A stretch of DNA of 33,976 nt, from assembly GCA_902806405.1 (NCBI GenBank), contig CADCWL010000069.1:1-33976 (forward strand). Reading direction: 5' to 3'. The stretch's first letter is position 1. Every line of letters starts with the position of its first letter. A model generated the notes under the pieces. That model ran no database searches. It worked only from the letters and a program-made list of their open reading frames with translations, and had not been told where the DNA came from. A program made the translations under genes and the position numbers. This stretch comes from an uncultured Thermomicrobiales bacterium (GTDB lineage: Bacteria > Chloroflexota > Chloroflexia > Thermomicrobiales > UBA6265). Below are positions 7,447-15,537 of this stretch, in pieces.

Positions 7447-7522
7447 ACTGTAGAGAGGCAAAGTGAACGCGCAGGTGAGCGACGGTGAACGCGGCCATGG
7501 CGATCGGTGAACTGCGGTGAAC
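7447..7522 (-). promoter_or_regulatory. Array A: six-unit GTTCAC repeat operator plus -10 (drives PRC-barrel operon)
   Basis: On the plus strand, GTGAAC-like units start at 7463, 7475, 7485, 7497 (weak, ATGGCG), 7507 and 7517: offsets 0/12/22/34/44/54. Read toward the gene they are GTTCAC units. Exactly 10 nt after the array is TACAGT (7452 to 7447 on the minus strand), a -10 hexamer, with the array where a -35 box would be. The same geometry occurs in arrays B, C and D. This is the layout of a class-II promoter activated by an OmpR/PhoB-type regulator; the identity of the regulator is inference. Confidence 0.85.
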
Positions 7523-7535
7523 GTCGTCAGGGCAC

Positions 7536-7553
7536 GAGGGGCGAGAACCCCTC
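7536..7553 (-). terminator. Short hairpin between PAP2 gene and array A
   Basis: GAGGGG and CCCCTC pair around a 6-nt loop, 10 nt past the stop of the PAP2_3-like gene. It probably ends the phosphatase operon and shields array A from readthrough. Confidence 0.45.
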
Positions 7554-7562
7554 CGGCGCGGC

Positions 7563-8507
7563 TCACCGGCCCCGCCAACGCCCCGCCGCCGTCCACCCGA
7601 TCGCGACCATGGCCCCGCCAACGACGAGGTCGAGGACGTAGTGCTCACCGAGGTAGACGAGGGCGACGCCCATCAGCGCGGCGTAGAGCAGGGCGGCGCC
7701 GGTCAGGAGGCAGCCCGCCCGGCGCGCCGGGAAGACGAGCAGCGCCGTCGCCGCGAAGTGGATCGACGGCATCGCGGCGATCGGGTTCGGCTCGAAGCGA
7801 ACCTCGCTGCCGCGGGCCGCCTCGTGCCCGGTGCTACCGTAGAGCCGGAAGGGGAGGTCGAGGCTGCCGAGCACCTGCTCGGTCACCCGGTCGATGGGGG
7901 TGAAGGCGGCCCCGGGAACGGCCTCGGCGACCAACCACGGCGGCGCGGTCGGGAGGGCGAAGAAGCCGACCAAGGCCAGGGCGAAGAGGACGCCCGTCGC
8001 CAGGAGGTAGCGGCGGAACAGCGGGCGCTTCCGCTAGAGGAGCATCGCCGCCACCAGGTAGGGCGCGACGAAGAACGACAGGTAGATCGCCGTCAGGCCG
8101 TAGTCGTACCTGGCGAGGGGAGGCCGATCGGCGAACCGGTCCTGGAGGACGGCCAAGGGGAGCCGGCCGTCGAACAGTCGGGCCTCGGCCCGGGGCACGA
8201 GGCCGAGGGCCTGATCGGCCCAGCCGGTGGCGTCCGCCCCGGCCCGCAGCAGGTTGAAGCCCAGCCACACTCCGGTGTAGACGGCAACCGCTTCGACCAA
8301 CCATCGCAGCCGGGGAACCAGCACCGGCAGGAGCGCGGTAGCCGCCACGCTGCCCGCGATCCAGCGCCACCTCCCACCGCCCGCGCCCTCGACGGCGACC
8401 GCCAGCGCGAGCGCAACGACGGCGACGAGGAGGCGGCCGGGCACGTCCCCGGGACGCCGCGGGGTCGACGACAGCGGCTCGGCGGGCGGGTCGAACGTCA
8501 ATCCCAC
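7563..8507 (-). pseudogene. PAP2_3/inositolphosphotransferase-like membrane protein interrupted by an amber codon
   Basis: The frame encodes a 314-residue, roughly six-helix PAP2-superfamily protein resembling Aur1/Ipt1-type transferases. It has an N-terminal helix pair and RYDYGLTAIYLSFFVAPYLV before the break. After it come the catalytic motifs AMPSIHFAATAL and YLGEHYVLDLVVGG (the His and the His-x4-Asp pair). Codon 158 is TAG (8034-8036), where the surrounding AMLL-RKRPLF suggests a former Trp (TGG). Without readthrough the product lacks all catalytic residues. The GTG start overlaps the end of the upstream PAP2 gene by 10 nt, a sign of translational coupling. A sequencing error or suppressor tRNA are alternatives to true decay. 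Confidence 0.75.
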
Positions 8508-9208
8508 GGCCGCCCCCGCGAGCGGCGTCGCCCGGGCGGCCGCACCCAGCAGGCGAGGAGTACCAGGCAGGTGAGACCCCAGAGGTAGCCGCCGAGCACG
8601 TCGGAGGGCCAGTGGGCACCGGCGTAGATCCGCCCGAAGCCAGTGACGAGGACGACCAGCGCCGCCGCGAACCGGACCACGTGCCGCGCCCATGCCGGAC
8701 CGATCGCACGCCCAGCTAGCCAGATCAGCCCCCCAAACAGCAGTGCGGCTCCCATCGCGTGTCCGCTCGGGAAGCCGTGCCGGGTTGCCAACTCGTCCAC
8801 CCGCACCAGATCGGGCCCGGGGCGTGGGCTCGCGACCACGAGCTTGATGGCCGGGTTCGCGGCCCGCATCAGCAGGACCGCCGCCAGCACCGCCGCCCAC
8901 CGCCGCTCGCCCCGCCACCAGAGGAGCAGGCCAAGCGGCGCCGCCAGCCCGATGATGACCGGCGCGCTGCCGACCCAGGCGGCGAGTCGGGCAAGGATCT
9001 CAGCCCCGGGAACGGGCGCTTCCTGGATCCAGCGGGCAGTCGCCGCGTCTCCGGGTAATACGCCGTCCCCCGCGGCAGCGGTGGTAAGCGCCGCGGTCGC
9101 GGCCAGCGCCAGCAACGTCCACCCAAGGGCGGGGCAGGTGCCGCTCGGCCGTTCCACCACTCGCGGGCGCCCCGAGTCGAGCCGGGCGGACGCAGAGTTC
9201 GTGTCCAT
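8498..9208 (-). CDS. PAP2-family lipid/undecaprenyl-pyrophosphate-type phosphatase
   Basis: A 236-residue integral membrane phosphatase with the three-part acid phosphatase signature complete: KLVVASPRPGPD (K-x6-RP), HGFPSGHAMGA (PSGH) and GFGRIYAGAHWPSDVLGG (R-x5-H-x3-D, here after GFG). About five to six hydrophobic helices surround the motifs, placing the active site at the outer face. Family members dephosphorylate undecaprenyl pyrophosphate, phosphatidic acid or PGP; the substrate here is not resolved. AGAGGT lies just before the ATG. It lies 17 bp after the secreted-protein gene and overlaps the second PAP2-type gene, so the three form one operon. Confidence 0.9.
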   Translation of the reverse strand: MDTNSASARLDSGRPRVVERPSGTCPALGWTLLALAATAALTTAAAGDGVLPGDAATARWIQEAPVPGAEILARLAAWVGSAPVIIGLAAPLGLLLWWRGERRWAAVLAAVLLMRAANPAIKLVVASPRPGPDLVRVDELATRHGFPSGHAMGAALLFGGLIWLAGRAIGPAWARHVVRFAAALVVLVTGFGRIYAGAHWPSDVLGGYLWGLTCLVLLACWVRPPGRRRSRGRPWD

Positions 9209-9225
9209 GTACCTCTTTCGACGCA

Positions 9226-9837
9226 CTACGGGTTCGGGGTGACAGTCGGCTCGGGCGTGGCGGCGGCCCCCAGCGGCCTGGTCTGGCCCTGTTCCTGGAA
9301 GAGATAGAGCGACACCTCGAACCGGTCATCGCCGACCACTGGCACGCCTCCCTCCTCCTCAAGCACGGCGGCGCCGTACCAACGCGTGGGGGGCAGCGGG
9401 CGTGGGCCGATCGCCAGTTCGTCGTCATGGACCACGCTGTCGATCCCGCCGCAGCCGACCGCTTCGTCGCCGGCGGTTCCCTGGCGCACGGCTAACGCGG
9501 GCGGCCCGGCCAGCAGGTCATCGAGGAAGGCGTCGATTGACGCTTCCGACTCGAGGTTCGGCGGTGAGAGCTGGACACTGCGGACCTCCTCGGCCACCGG
9601 TCCGTCCACGTCCTGGTCGGCCGCGGGGCCGATGACGCCGAGTTCGTAGACCGGGACGGGCTCTAGCCCGCCCCCTTCGCGGCAGGGGCCGGAGTAGATT
9701 CCGCCCGGAAGGTCGAGCACAAACCCCTCCCTCGTCGTCTGGGACCCGTTCTGCGCCATCGCGCCGTCGGCGAGGGCCAGGAGGGAGGCCCCGCGGCCGA
9801 GAGCGGGGGTTGGCCGGGTCGGCCTCTGTCCGCGCAT
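9226..9837 (-). CDS. Secreted two-Cys family protein (203 aa)
   Basis: The product begins with a basic stretch and a short hydrophobic region ending ADGAMAQNG, a weak but plausible signal peptide. The mature part carries the family pattern seen at 4044 and 18320: IYSGPC followed by PVYELGVIGP, a second Cys (AVGCGGIDS), DDELAIGPRP, YGAAVLEEEGG and VSLYLFQ, then a Pro/Thr-rich tail. No enzymatic motif is recognised. A disulfide between the two conserved Cys residues is likely by inference. GAGAGG lies about 8 nt before the ATG. It is the first gene of the operon with the two PAP2 genes. Confidence 0.6.
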   Translation of the reverse strand: MRGQRPTRPTPALGRGASLLALADGAMAQNGSQTTREGFVLDLPGGIYSGPCREGGGLEPVPVYELGVIGPAADQDVDGPVAEEVRSVQLSPPNLESEASIDAFLDDLLAGPPALAVRQGTAGDEAVGCGGIDSVVHDDELAIGPRPLPPTRWYGAAVLEEEGGVPVVGDDRFEVSLYLFQEQGQTRPLGAAATPEPTVTPNP

Positions 9838-9970
9838 GGTGTCGCCTCTCGTGATCCAGGACCGCGCCCGTTCGCCCTGCCCCACGGGGATAAACCGATC
9901 GGTGACGGTCGGTGCGCCGCCAATTGGGAGGGGTTGAGCGTGCTCAGTGTCCCGTCAACGACCCCACGGC

Positions 9971-10552
9971 CTACGGCCCTGGGGTTGCCGCCGCGGTGGC
10001 AATCGCCTCCTCGGCCGGCGGCATCCCCGTGGTAATCCCCCCGGCCGCACGGGTCGCCCCGCCAAGCACTTGGGTCCCCGGCGCCGTTAGCTGCTCGACC
10101 ACGATCCGCTGCCCCTCTGCCGTGGACGGCGCCTCGCTCGGCGGTGCCGTCCCATCCGCGGCAACCAGGGCCCCATGGTAGACAAAGGAGAACGCGTCCC
10201 CGTTCTCGTCGACGTCGATCGACCCCGTGATTTCGACGAGGTCACGGAAAATCGACGGTCCCTCCCCGTCGAGGCCGAGGACGGTCAAGGCGCCGCTGTG
10301 GTCACCGGTCGCCTCCCAACTGCCGTGCCGGGCACCGCTGGCGCTGGAACCGACGACCGTCCCGTCGGCACCGAAGGAGTAGAGGCTTGGAGGCGTACCG
10401 GGGGTGCCTGGAAACGTGATCAGCCACGAGCCGACCAGTGGGTGCGCGCCCGGCACGCCGTCTCCGTCCTCGGCGAGGGTGCGGGTGCTGGCAAGCGCAG
10501 ACCCCAAGGTGAGGATGCCGAGCAGGACGAAGGTGAGAAGGCGTCACGTCAT
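9971..10552 (-). pseudogene. Secreted protein with TGA at codon 3 (array-B target)
   Basis: The ATG at 10552 is placed after a GGGAG site, but codon 3 is TGA (ATG-ACG-TGA). Directly after it the same frame gives a perfect signal-peptide core (RLLTFVLLGILTLGSALAS) and about 170 mature residues (HPLVGSWLITFPG, SLYSFGADGTVVGSS, HGSWEATGD), like secreted HPLVGxW proteins. CGA to TGA would explain the stop. Other ways to express it are a TTG start at 10507, which would lose most of the signal peptide, or readthrough. It is preceded by array B and its -10 element, so its promoter is well kept even though its start is broken. Sequencing error cannot be excluded. Confidence 0.65.
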
Positions 10553-10627
10553 CTGTCGGCTCCCGTTCTTCCGCCCACTTCAGCCGACGACGATCGGTCT
10601 GCTGCGGGGAAAACTCGTCTGCTACGG

Positions 10628-10703
10628 AGGGTAACAAGGCCGGGTGAACGTGGGGGTGAATGGGGGTGAACCCCAGGGTAACGGAGGGTGAACAGCAGTG
10701 AAC
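10628..10703 (-). promoter_or_regulatory. Array B: six-unit GTTCAC repeat operator plus -10
   Basis: Plus-strand units start at 10644, 10656, 10666, 10678 (weak, GTAACG), 10688 and 10698, the same 0/12/22/34/44/54 offsets as array A. TACCCT (10633 to 10628, minus strand) sits exactly 10 nt beyond the array. The transcript would lead into the secreted protein whose ATG is at 10552, with a leader of about 70 nt. Confidence 0.85.
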
Positions 10704-10713
10704 GGATGAGAAT

Positions 10714-10736
10714 CCTCGGTCCGGAGCGGACCGAGG
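10714..10736. terminator. Perfect 10-bp hairpin behind array B
   Basis: CCTCGGTCCG and CGGACCGAGG pair around a GAG loop, 10 bp beyond the distal end of array B. It is placed to stop minus-strand transcription from upstream before it reaches the array-B promoter. Confidence 0.5.
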
Positions 10737-10831
10737 CGGCACATATTCTGCAAGCCGCCGGGATTACTGGCCGGCGTTCCTTGCAGGACGCCGGCGCGCC
10801 CGGCCGAGCGCGGACGGCAGTGGGAGGATCC

Positions 10832-11041
10832 GTGGTGATTCGGGCGCGCAAGACCGGTGTGGTGCTAGCAGGGCTGGCATTGATGCTGACCGGGTGCGGC
10901 GGCTGCCGGACGGGATGCGCCACGCCCGGATCGTTGAGGCGGAGGTGCGGGCCGCGCTGCGGGAGCGCTATCTCGCCCCACGGAAGCGAGCCGAGGCCGT
11001 GGTGCTGGGGACCCATGGCAGCATTGCGGTCGTCAAGCTGA
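10832..11041 (+). CDS. Short lipoprotein-like reading frame, doubtful
   Basis: A GTG-GTG start follows GGGAGG and encodes a convincing lipoprotein leader: basic ARK, hydrophobic core and lipobox LTGC. After about 25 residues the sequence turns into Arg/Cys/Pro-rich text that looks out of frame, because the YetF-like remnant is read in another frame there. The leader may be the start of a gene disrupted just after its lipobox. The 69-residue product is unlikely to be functional as it stands. Confidence 0.3.
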   Translation: MVIRARKTGVVLAGLALMLTGCGGCRTGCATPGSLRRRCGPRCGSAISPHGSEPRPWCWGPMAALRSSS

Positions 11042-11076
11042 GTAAGGGGCGGACCGCGACGACCCTTGCCGGTCTC
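10894..11076 (+). pseudogene. Remnant of a YetF/DUF421 C-terminal domain
   Basis: About 60 codons (MRHARIVEAEVRAALRERYL, then AEAVVLGTHGSIAVVKLSKG and TTLAGL) align with the C-terminal part of the intact YetF-like gene at 26173. The matching text there is MRRARVTEHEVRAVVREQ, AEAVVLETDGSLSVVKRTG and SALAGL. The membrane half of the protein is missing. The frame continues beyond the homology without sense. The 11077-11291 stretch holds nothing I recognise. Confidence 0.55.
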
Positions 11077-11291
11077 CTTGACCGTGGTGCGGTGTGCGAA
11101 GCGGGGTCCGGAGGCCTCCGCACCGCTTCCCAGGACGCGGAGTTTCGAAAGGGGCTGGCGAACGAGACTGACATCGACTGTCAGGTGCCCCTCCGGCGAC
11201 GGCGAGCAACGCGGCCGGTGAGCCAAGCAGAGCTGTCGACGGGGGCGGGGCGCCTCCGGTCACGACCGACGCGCGTCGAAGTAGCCCATCG

Positions 11292-11900
11292 TCACCCGCT
11301 GGAGCGGACGCTCGGCACGGGCGTCCGGGAAGGTGTCACCACTCGCCCGGGCGTTCCCTGGCCGAGCAAGCCGCCGAGCACCGACGCGCCGAGGAGGAGA
11401 AGAACAAAGCCCGCCGCGAAACCCATGCTGTCGAGGGTGCGATCCCGCGCGATCTCGGTCGGCTCGTTCGTCCGGACCGCCCCGGTGGCGACCGCGGTCG
11501 CCACCGGGGCAGGGACGCCGCCCCCCTCCCCCCTACCGGCGTCGACGGCACCCAACGCGACCGCGATGCTGTGAAGGTCCACTGCTTCCCGCAGGAAAAC
11601 GAAGCCGAGCCCCACGAGCAGGAGGAGCGCGAGGACGCCGGCGACCAAGCCGCGGAGCGGGCCGCGGCCAACCGGAGGCCGGGCGAGCCGGGACGCGGCC
11701 CATCCGCCCGCCGCCCAGCCGAGAACGGCGGCGACGCCAAGGCAGAGGAGCGCCGCCAGGGCCAGGTCCGAGCGGGGCGCCCCCCGGAGCGCCACCCAGC
11801 CGGCTCCCAGTCCGATGGCCGTAAGCACGGCGAGGGCCAGGAGGGCGACCAGCCCGCCGACCAGGGTTGCCGCCCAAGCGGGCAGGCTGCGCGCCGTCAT
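11292..11900 (-). CDS. Multi-pass membrane protein, Ala/Leu/Gly-rich (202 aa)
   Basis: Four hydrophobic segments are evident: LVGGLVALLALAVLTAIGLG, LALAALLCLGVAAVLGWAAG, GLVAGVLALLLLVGLGFVFL and GFAAGFVLLLLGASVLGGLL. A loop of about 40 residues (VDAGRGEGGGVPAPVATAVA) lies between the third and fourth. No conserved family is recognised; paired short loops and an RxxRPPVGRGP turn are visible. GAGGGG lies 7 nt upstream of the ATG. It ends a minus-strand group behind the membrane-anchored repeat protein and the MMPL transporter. The long loop is encoded by a perfect 32-bp DNA palindrome. Confidence 0.6.
   Translation of the reverse strand: MTARSLPAWAATLVGGLVALLALAVLTAIGLGAGWVALRGAPRSDLALAALLCLGVAAVLGWAAGGWAASRLARPPVGRGPLRGLVAGVLALLLLVGLGFVFLREAVDLHSIAVALGAVDAGRGEGGGVPAPVATAVATGAVRTNEPTEIARDRTLDSMGFAAGFVLLLLGASVLGGLLGQGTPGRVVTPSRTPVPSVRSSG
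11479..11510. repeat. Perfect 32-bp palindrome inside a coding region
   Basis: The two 16-base halves, each reading GCCCCGGTGGCGACCG on its own strand, are exact reverse complements with no spacer. It encodes the VATAVAT segment of the membrane protein loop. Similar ATAVAT-encoding sequence occurs in the MMPL gene and in the YsnF-type gene. Confidence 0.8.
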
Positions 11901-11955
11901 CCTCTTGCCCCTCGCGCGGCGTTCCGGGGCGTTTCTCGCCCGATCGACCGGCAGC

Positions 11956-12891
11956 TCACGCGACCAGCTCCACGGCCCGGGCGATCACCACCGGCTCCCC
12001 GGCGAACGACGCGACGCGCTCGTCCGGCAGGTCCACCCCCAGCTCGGCCTCGACCGCGGCCAGGTCGAAGCGACGGACCTCGCCGGTGACGTAGGCGGTC
12101 GCCTCGACGAAGAGGTCCGGGTGCGGCTCGCCGCTGACGACCAGCAGCGGCCAATCGCCGAGCAGGAAGACGTGCGGGGTGAGCAGGTGCTCCTCGACCT
12201 CGCCGCTGACGACGACCGTCTCGCCCAGGTGCTCCTCGGTGTGCTCGGTGACGTCGTAGACGGTGACGCCGACGTCGTATCCGTCAGTCATCGAGGCGAA
12301 CTCCTTGTCGCCCGGCCCAGGATGGGCCGGAGGGTCGAGCTCGACCGACCCCGCGACCAGCGCCGCCTTGCCGTCGTAGCTCTGCAACATTGTGGCGTCG
12401 AGGCCGCCACCCAGCTCCGACGCGAGCGCGGCAGGGTCCAACCGGCGCACCTCGCCCGTCACCCGGACGACGCCGGTCTCGCGGATCGGTCCCGCGCCCG
12501 GCTCGACCAGCAGCGCGTCCAGGGGTGCGGCCCCGAGGACCAGCAACTCGTCCCCGACGAAGAGGGCGTCGTTGCCGATCACCATCGCCTGCGGCCCGAG
12601 GAGGTCGGCGACCTCGGCGCTTATCGTCACCGTGCGGCCCCACATCACCTCGGGGTGGTTGGCGACCTCCGTCAGGTTGACGCCCTTGTCGGAGCCGGCC
12701 GATTGGTCAATGTCGACGACGGCGCGCAGCACGGACCAGAGGCTCGGGAAGAGCCAGACGGTGAGCAGGGCGAGCACCACCGTCTCCCCGGCAAGCGCGG
12801 CCGCCACCCACGCCCGACCGGACAGGCCACGCCGGTGCTCGGCCGCCCGTTCCGTCCCATGATCCGGAACGACCGGTGTCGATATTCCCAT
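11956..12891 (-). CDS. Membrane-anchored protein with two OB-like domains
   Basis: A single helix (VAAALAGETVVLALLTVWLFP) anchors a protein of about 311 residues. The outer part appears to be an internal duplication. Each half has a GRTVTISAEV / GETVVVSGEV strand, a short hydrophobic read-out (DALFVGDELLVLG / FLLGDWPLLVVSG), then VRVTGEVRRLDPAALASELG / AYVTGEVRRFDLAAVEAELG and a closing strand (KAALVAGSVEL / EPVVIARAVEL). The texture resembles OB-fold DUF domains of exported proteins; ligands are unknown. The ATG at 12891 follows a G-rich site; an ATG 12 codons earlier is possible. It lies 98 bp after the MMPL transporter and may share its transcript. Confidence 0.6.
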   Translation of the reverse strand: MGISTPVVPDHGTERAAEHRRGLSGRAWVAAALAGETVVLALLTVWLFPSLWSVLRAVVDIDQSAGSDKGVNLTEVANHPEVMWGRTVTISAEVADLLGPQAMVIGNDALFVGDELLVLGAAPLDALLVEPGAGPIRETGVVRVTGEVRRLDPAALASELGGGLDATMLQSYDGKAALVAGSVELDPPAHPGPGDKEFASMTDGYDVGVTVYDVTEHTEEHLGETVVVSGEVEEHLLTPHVFLLGDWPLLVVSGEPHPDLFVEATAYVTGEVRRFDLAAVEAELGVDLPDERVASFAGEPVVIARAVELVA

Positions 12892-12989
12892 ACCTACCCC
12901 CCTGCTCGTCACCGTGTCCACGGCCATCGGCCTCGTTCCCGTCCGTGGGCCAGTGGGCGCCGAAGCGCCTGCCCCCGCCCTCGATCGCC

Positions 12990-15353
12990 TCAGCCCCGTA
13001 CCAAATTCGCCGCCGGCTCCACCACGGGCGGCTCTCCCCGCATCGCGTGCTCGGTGTGGCCCTCGCCGAGGTCAATCCGGGGGACGATCCGGTCGAGCCA
13101 CGCCGGGAACCACCAGTTCCACCGCCCCATCAACTGCATCGTCGCCGGCACGAGGACGACGCGGACGAGGGTGGCGTCGACGAAGACGGCGGCGGCAAGC
13201 GAGAAGCCGAGCTGCTGCACCTCCGGCAGTTCGGTGAAGGTGAAGCCGGCGAAGACGGCGACCATGATCGCCGCGGCGGAGGTGATGACCCGCCCGGTCC
13301 GCGCCAGACCGCGCGCCACGGCGGCCTGGTTGTCGCCGCTCCGCTCCCACTCCTCCTTGATCCGCCCCAGCAGGAAGACCTCGTAATCCATCGAGAGGCC
13401 GAAGAGGACGGCGAAGGTGAGCAGCGGCAGGTAGATCTGGGTCGTGCCGGTCGGGGTGAAGTGGAGGATGCCGTCCCCGGGGTCCCGCTGGAAGACGAGG
13501 ACGAGCAGCCCGTACGCCGCGCCGATGCTGAGCCCGTTCAGAAAGATCGCCTTGATGGGCAGGACGAGGCTGCGGAAGACCACGGCCAGGAAGACGAACG
13601 AGAGCAGCACCACGAACCCGCCGACCAGCGGCAGCTTCCGCAGCGACTCGTCGGAGATGTCGACGACCTGCGCCCCCAAGCCGCCGACCAGGACCGTCGC
13701 GCCCGAGTCGCCGACGGCGCTCGGGGCGATCGTCTCTCGGATCCGCCGCACCAACCGGGTGGCGGGATCGGAGTCGGGCGGGGCGTAGGGCACGACCTGA
13801 AGCAAGGTCACGTTTCGTCCCCGCCCGAAGTTGATAAGCGGGGCGAGCGCGTCGACCGCCTGGGGCAGGCGCGCCGCGGTGTCGAGCATCGCCGCGCTGT
13901 GGCCCCCGCCGAACCGGTCGAGCACCTCGGTCACCGAGTAGACATCGGCGACCGCGTCGTCGGCGCGCAGGGCATCGGTGAGGCGGGCAACCGCGTCGAG
14001 GTCCGCGTCGTCGAGTGGCCCGTCCGCGCTGGCGACGACGACGTGGATCGGCGAGACCCGCCCCTCGTTGAAATCCCGTGCCAGGACCGCCCGTCCCTCG
14101 ACCGCCGAGCGGTCGCTCAGCTCGTTGGTGCTCGTGCTGAGGCCGAGGTCGATGCGCGTCACCGGCGCCGTCAGGGCGACGAGGACGAGCGTGGCGGCCA
14201 GCGCCCACCGCCCCGGGCGGCGCATGATCGCCCGCGCCCACCGTTCCCAGAAGCCGGCCGCCGCCTCCGGTCGCCCGGCGGCGTGCGCCAGGGCGGGGAG
14301 CGCCAGGCGCTCGACGCGGTGGCCGAGCAGGGCGAGCGCGGCCGGCAGCAGGGTCAGGGCGGCGGCGACCATCACGCCGACGGCGACCATCGCGCCGATC
14401 GCCAGTTGGTGCAGGATCGGGGCGCGGACCAGCAGTAGGCCGGAGAGCGAGAGCATCACCGTCGCGCCCGAAAAGAAGACGGTCTTGCCGGACGTCGCCA
14501 CCGCCGTCGCCACCGCCGTCGCCGGGTCGACGCCGCGGGCCAACTCCTCGCGGTAACGGGTCACGAGGAAGAGCGAGTAGTCGATGCCGACGCCGAGGCC
14601 GAGCATCGTCGCGATGTTCGGGACGAACAGGTTGAAGCCGGTGAACGCCGTCGCGACGCCGAGGGCGCCGAACGCGACGGCGATTCCGGCCAGGGCGAGG
14701 AGGATCGGCAAGCCGGCGGCGACCAGCGTGCCGGATGCCAGCAGCAGCACGAGCACCGCCGCCGGCAGCCCCCGCAGCTCGGCCTCCGCCAGGTCCGCCT
14801 GCTGCTGCGCGACCATATCGGCGATCAACGGCGACCGCCCCGTGAAGTAGATGCGGACGTCGTCGGTGGCGGCCGTCTCGACCGCCTCGATCAGCCCGGG
14901 CACGCGCCGCACCCGCTCCGTCCCGGAGCCGCTGAGACCGACGACGGCGGCGGCGACGTGGCCGTCCGCCGAGATCTGGTCGCGGGCGCGTGGGTCGCGC
15001 GGGCCGATGACGGCGATGACGCCGGACCGGCCCGAGATCGCCCCGATCGCCTCCTCGATCACCCGCCGGTACGCGGGATCGTCCACGGAGAGCCGTTCCG
15101 ACTCGAAGACGATCACGGCCTGCTCGGCGAAGGGCTCCTCGAACTCCCGGCCGACCAGCTCCTGGGCGAGATCCGATTCCGAGCCGGTCACCGTCAGCGG
15201 CGGGCCGGTCAGCCGCTCCTGGAAACGGGGGAGGAGCCAGACGCCCGCCGCGGTCAGCACCGCCCATAAGGCGAGCGCCGCCCAGGGGCGTCGCGCGAGC
15301 GAGGTGCCGAGGCGGAAGAACGCGGACCGCTGGCCGTGCCCCGAACCGTCCAT
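12990..15353 (-). CDS. MMPL/RND-type membrane transporter
   Basis: A 787-residue protein with the RND layout. Helix 1 (WAALALWAVLTAAGVWLLP) is followed by a large outer domain, then a helix bundle with GLGVGIDYSLFLVTRYREEL. Then comes a second start helix (WALAATLVLVALTAP), a second outer domain, and a bundle with FGLSMDYEVFLLGRIKEEW. The paired GxDYxxFLxxR motifs hold the acidic residues used for proton coupling in MMPL proteins. Such transporters export lipids or hydrophobic compounds; the cargo here is unknown. GGAGGAGGT lies 7 nt before the ATG. It is the first gene of a minus-strand group with the anchored repeat protein. Confidence 0.92.
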   Translation of the reverse strand: MDGSGHGQRSAFFRLGTSLARRPWAALALWAVLTAAGVWLLPRFQERLTGPPLTVTGSESDLAQELVGREFEEPFAEQAVIVFESERLSVDDPAYRRVIEEAIGAISGRSGVIAVIGPRDPRARDQISADGHVAAAVVGLSGSGTERVRRVPGLIEAVETAATDDVRIYFTGRSPLIADMVAQQQADLAEAELRGLPAAVLVLLLASGTLVAAGLPILLALAGIAVAFGALGVATAFTGFNLFVPNIATMLGLGVGIDYSLFLVTRYREELARGVDPATAVATAVATSGKTVFFSGATVMLSLSGLLLVRAPILHQLAIGAMVAVGVMVAAALTLLPAALALLGHRVERLALPALAHAAGRPEAAAGFWERWARAIMRRPGRWALAATLVLVALTAPVTRIDLGLSTSTNELSDRSAVEGRAVLARDFNEGRVSPIHVVVASADGPLDDADLDAVARLTDALRADDAVADVYSVTEVLDRFGGGHSAAMLDTAARLPQAVDALAPLINFGRGRNVTLLQVVPYAPPDSDPATRLVRRIRETIAPSAVGDSGATVLVGGLGAQVVDISDESLRKLPLVGGFVVLLSFVFLAVVFRSLVLPIKAIFLNGLSIGAAYGLLVLVFQRDPGDGILHFTPTGTTQIYLPLLTFAVLFGLSMDYEVFLLGRIKEEWERSGDNQAAVARGLARTGRVITSAAAIMVAVFAGFTFTELPEVQQLGFSLAAAVFVDATLVRVVLVPATMQLMGRWNWWFPAWLDRIVPRIDLGEGHTEHAMRGEPPVVEPAANLVRG

Positions 15354-15537
15354 GCCGCCGACCTCCTCCGTCGCCGTGCCGAGGGCCGCACCAACGGACC
15401 CATCCTATCCGCCGCTGGGATGAACGGCCCGCACAGGCGCGATCGTCGCCGCGCGCCCTACCAGGAACGCTCCGGTTCCCACCGCCGCGTCCGGCCAGAT
15501 GATCGTTCGCGTGCCGAAGCGGATTCGCGGCCCTCCA

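Noticed and set aside
5075-7466. Very long plus-strand open frames opposite the protease and PRC-barrel genes
   Set aside because: Products are low-complexity (RR, DD, GG runs) and lie antisense to genes with clear motifs and ribosome-binding sites; typical mirror frames of GC-rich DNA.
7463-7522. Reading the GTGAAC arrays as a CRISPR or tandem satellite
   Set aside because: Units are 6-7 bp, spacers 4-6 bp, and the same fixed layout recurs next to -10 boxes at four separate loci; this is operator geometry.
11815-14438. Plus-strand open frames of about 500 codons opposite the anchored repeat protein and MMPL transporter
   Set aside because: No domains, composition of antisense frames; the minus strand has unambiguous MMPL motifs.
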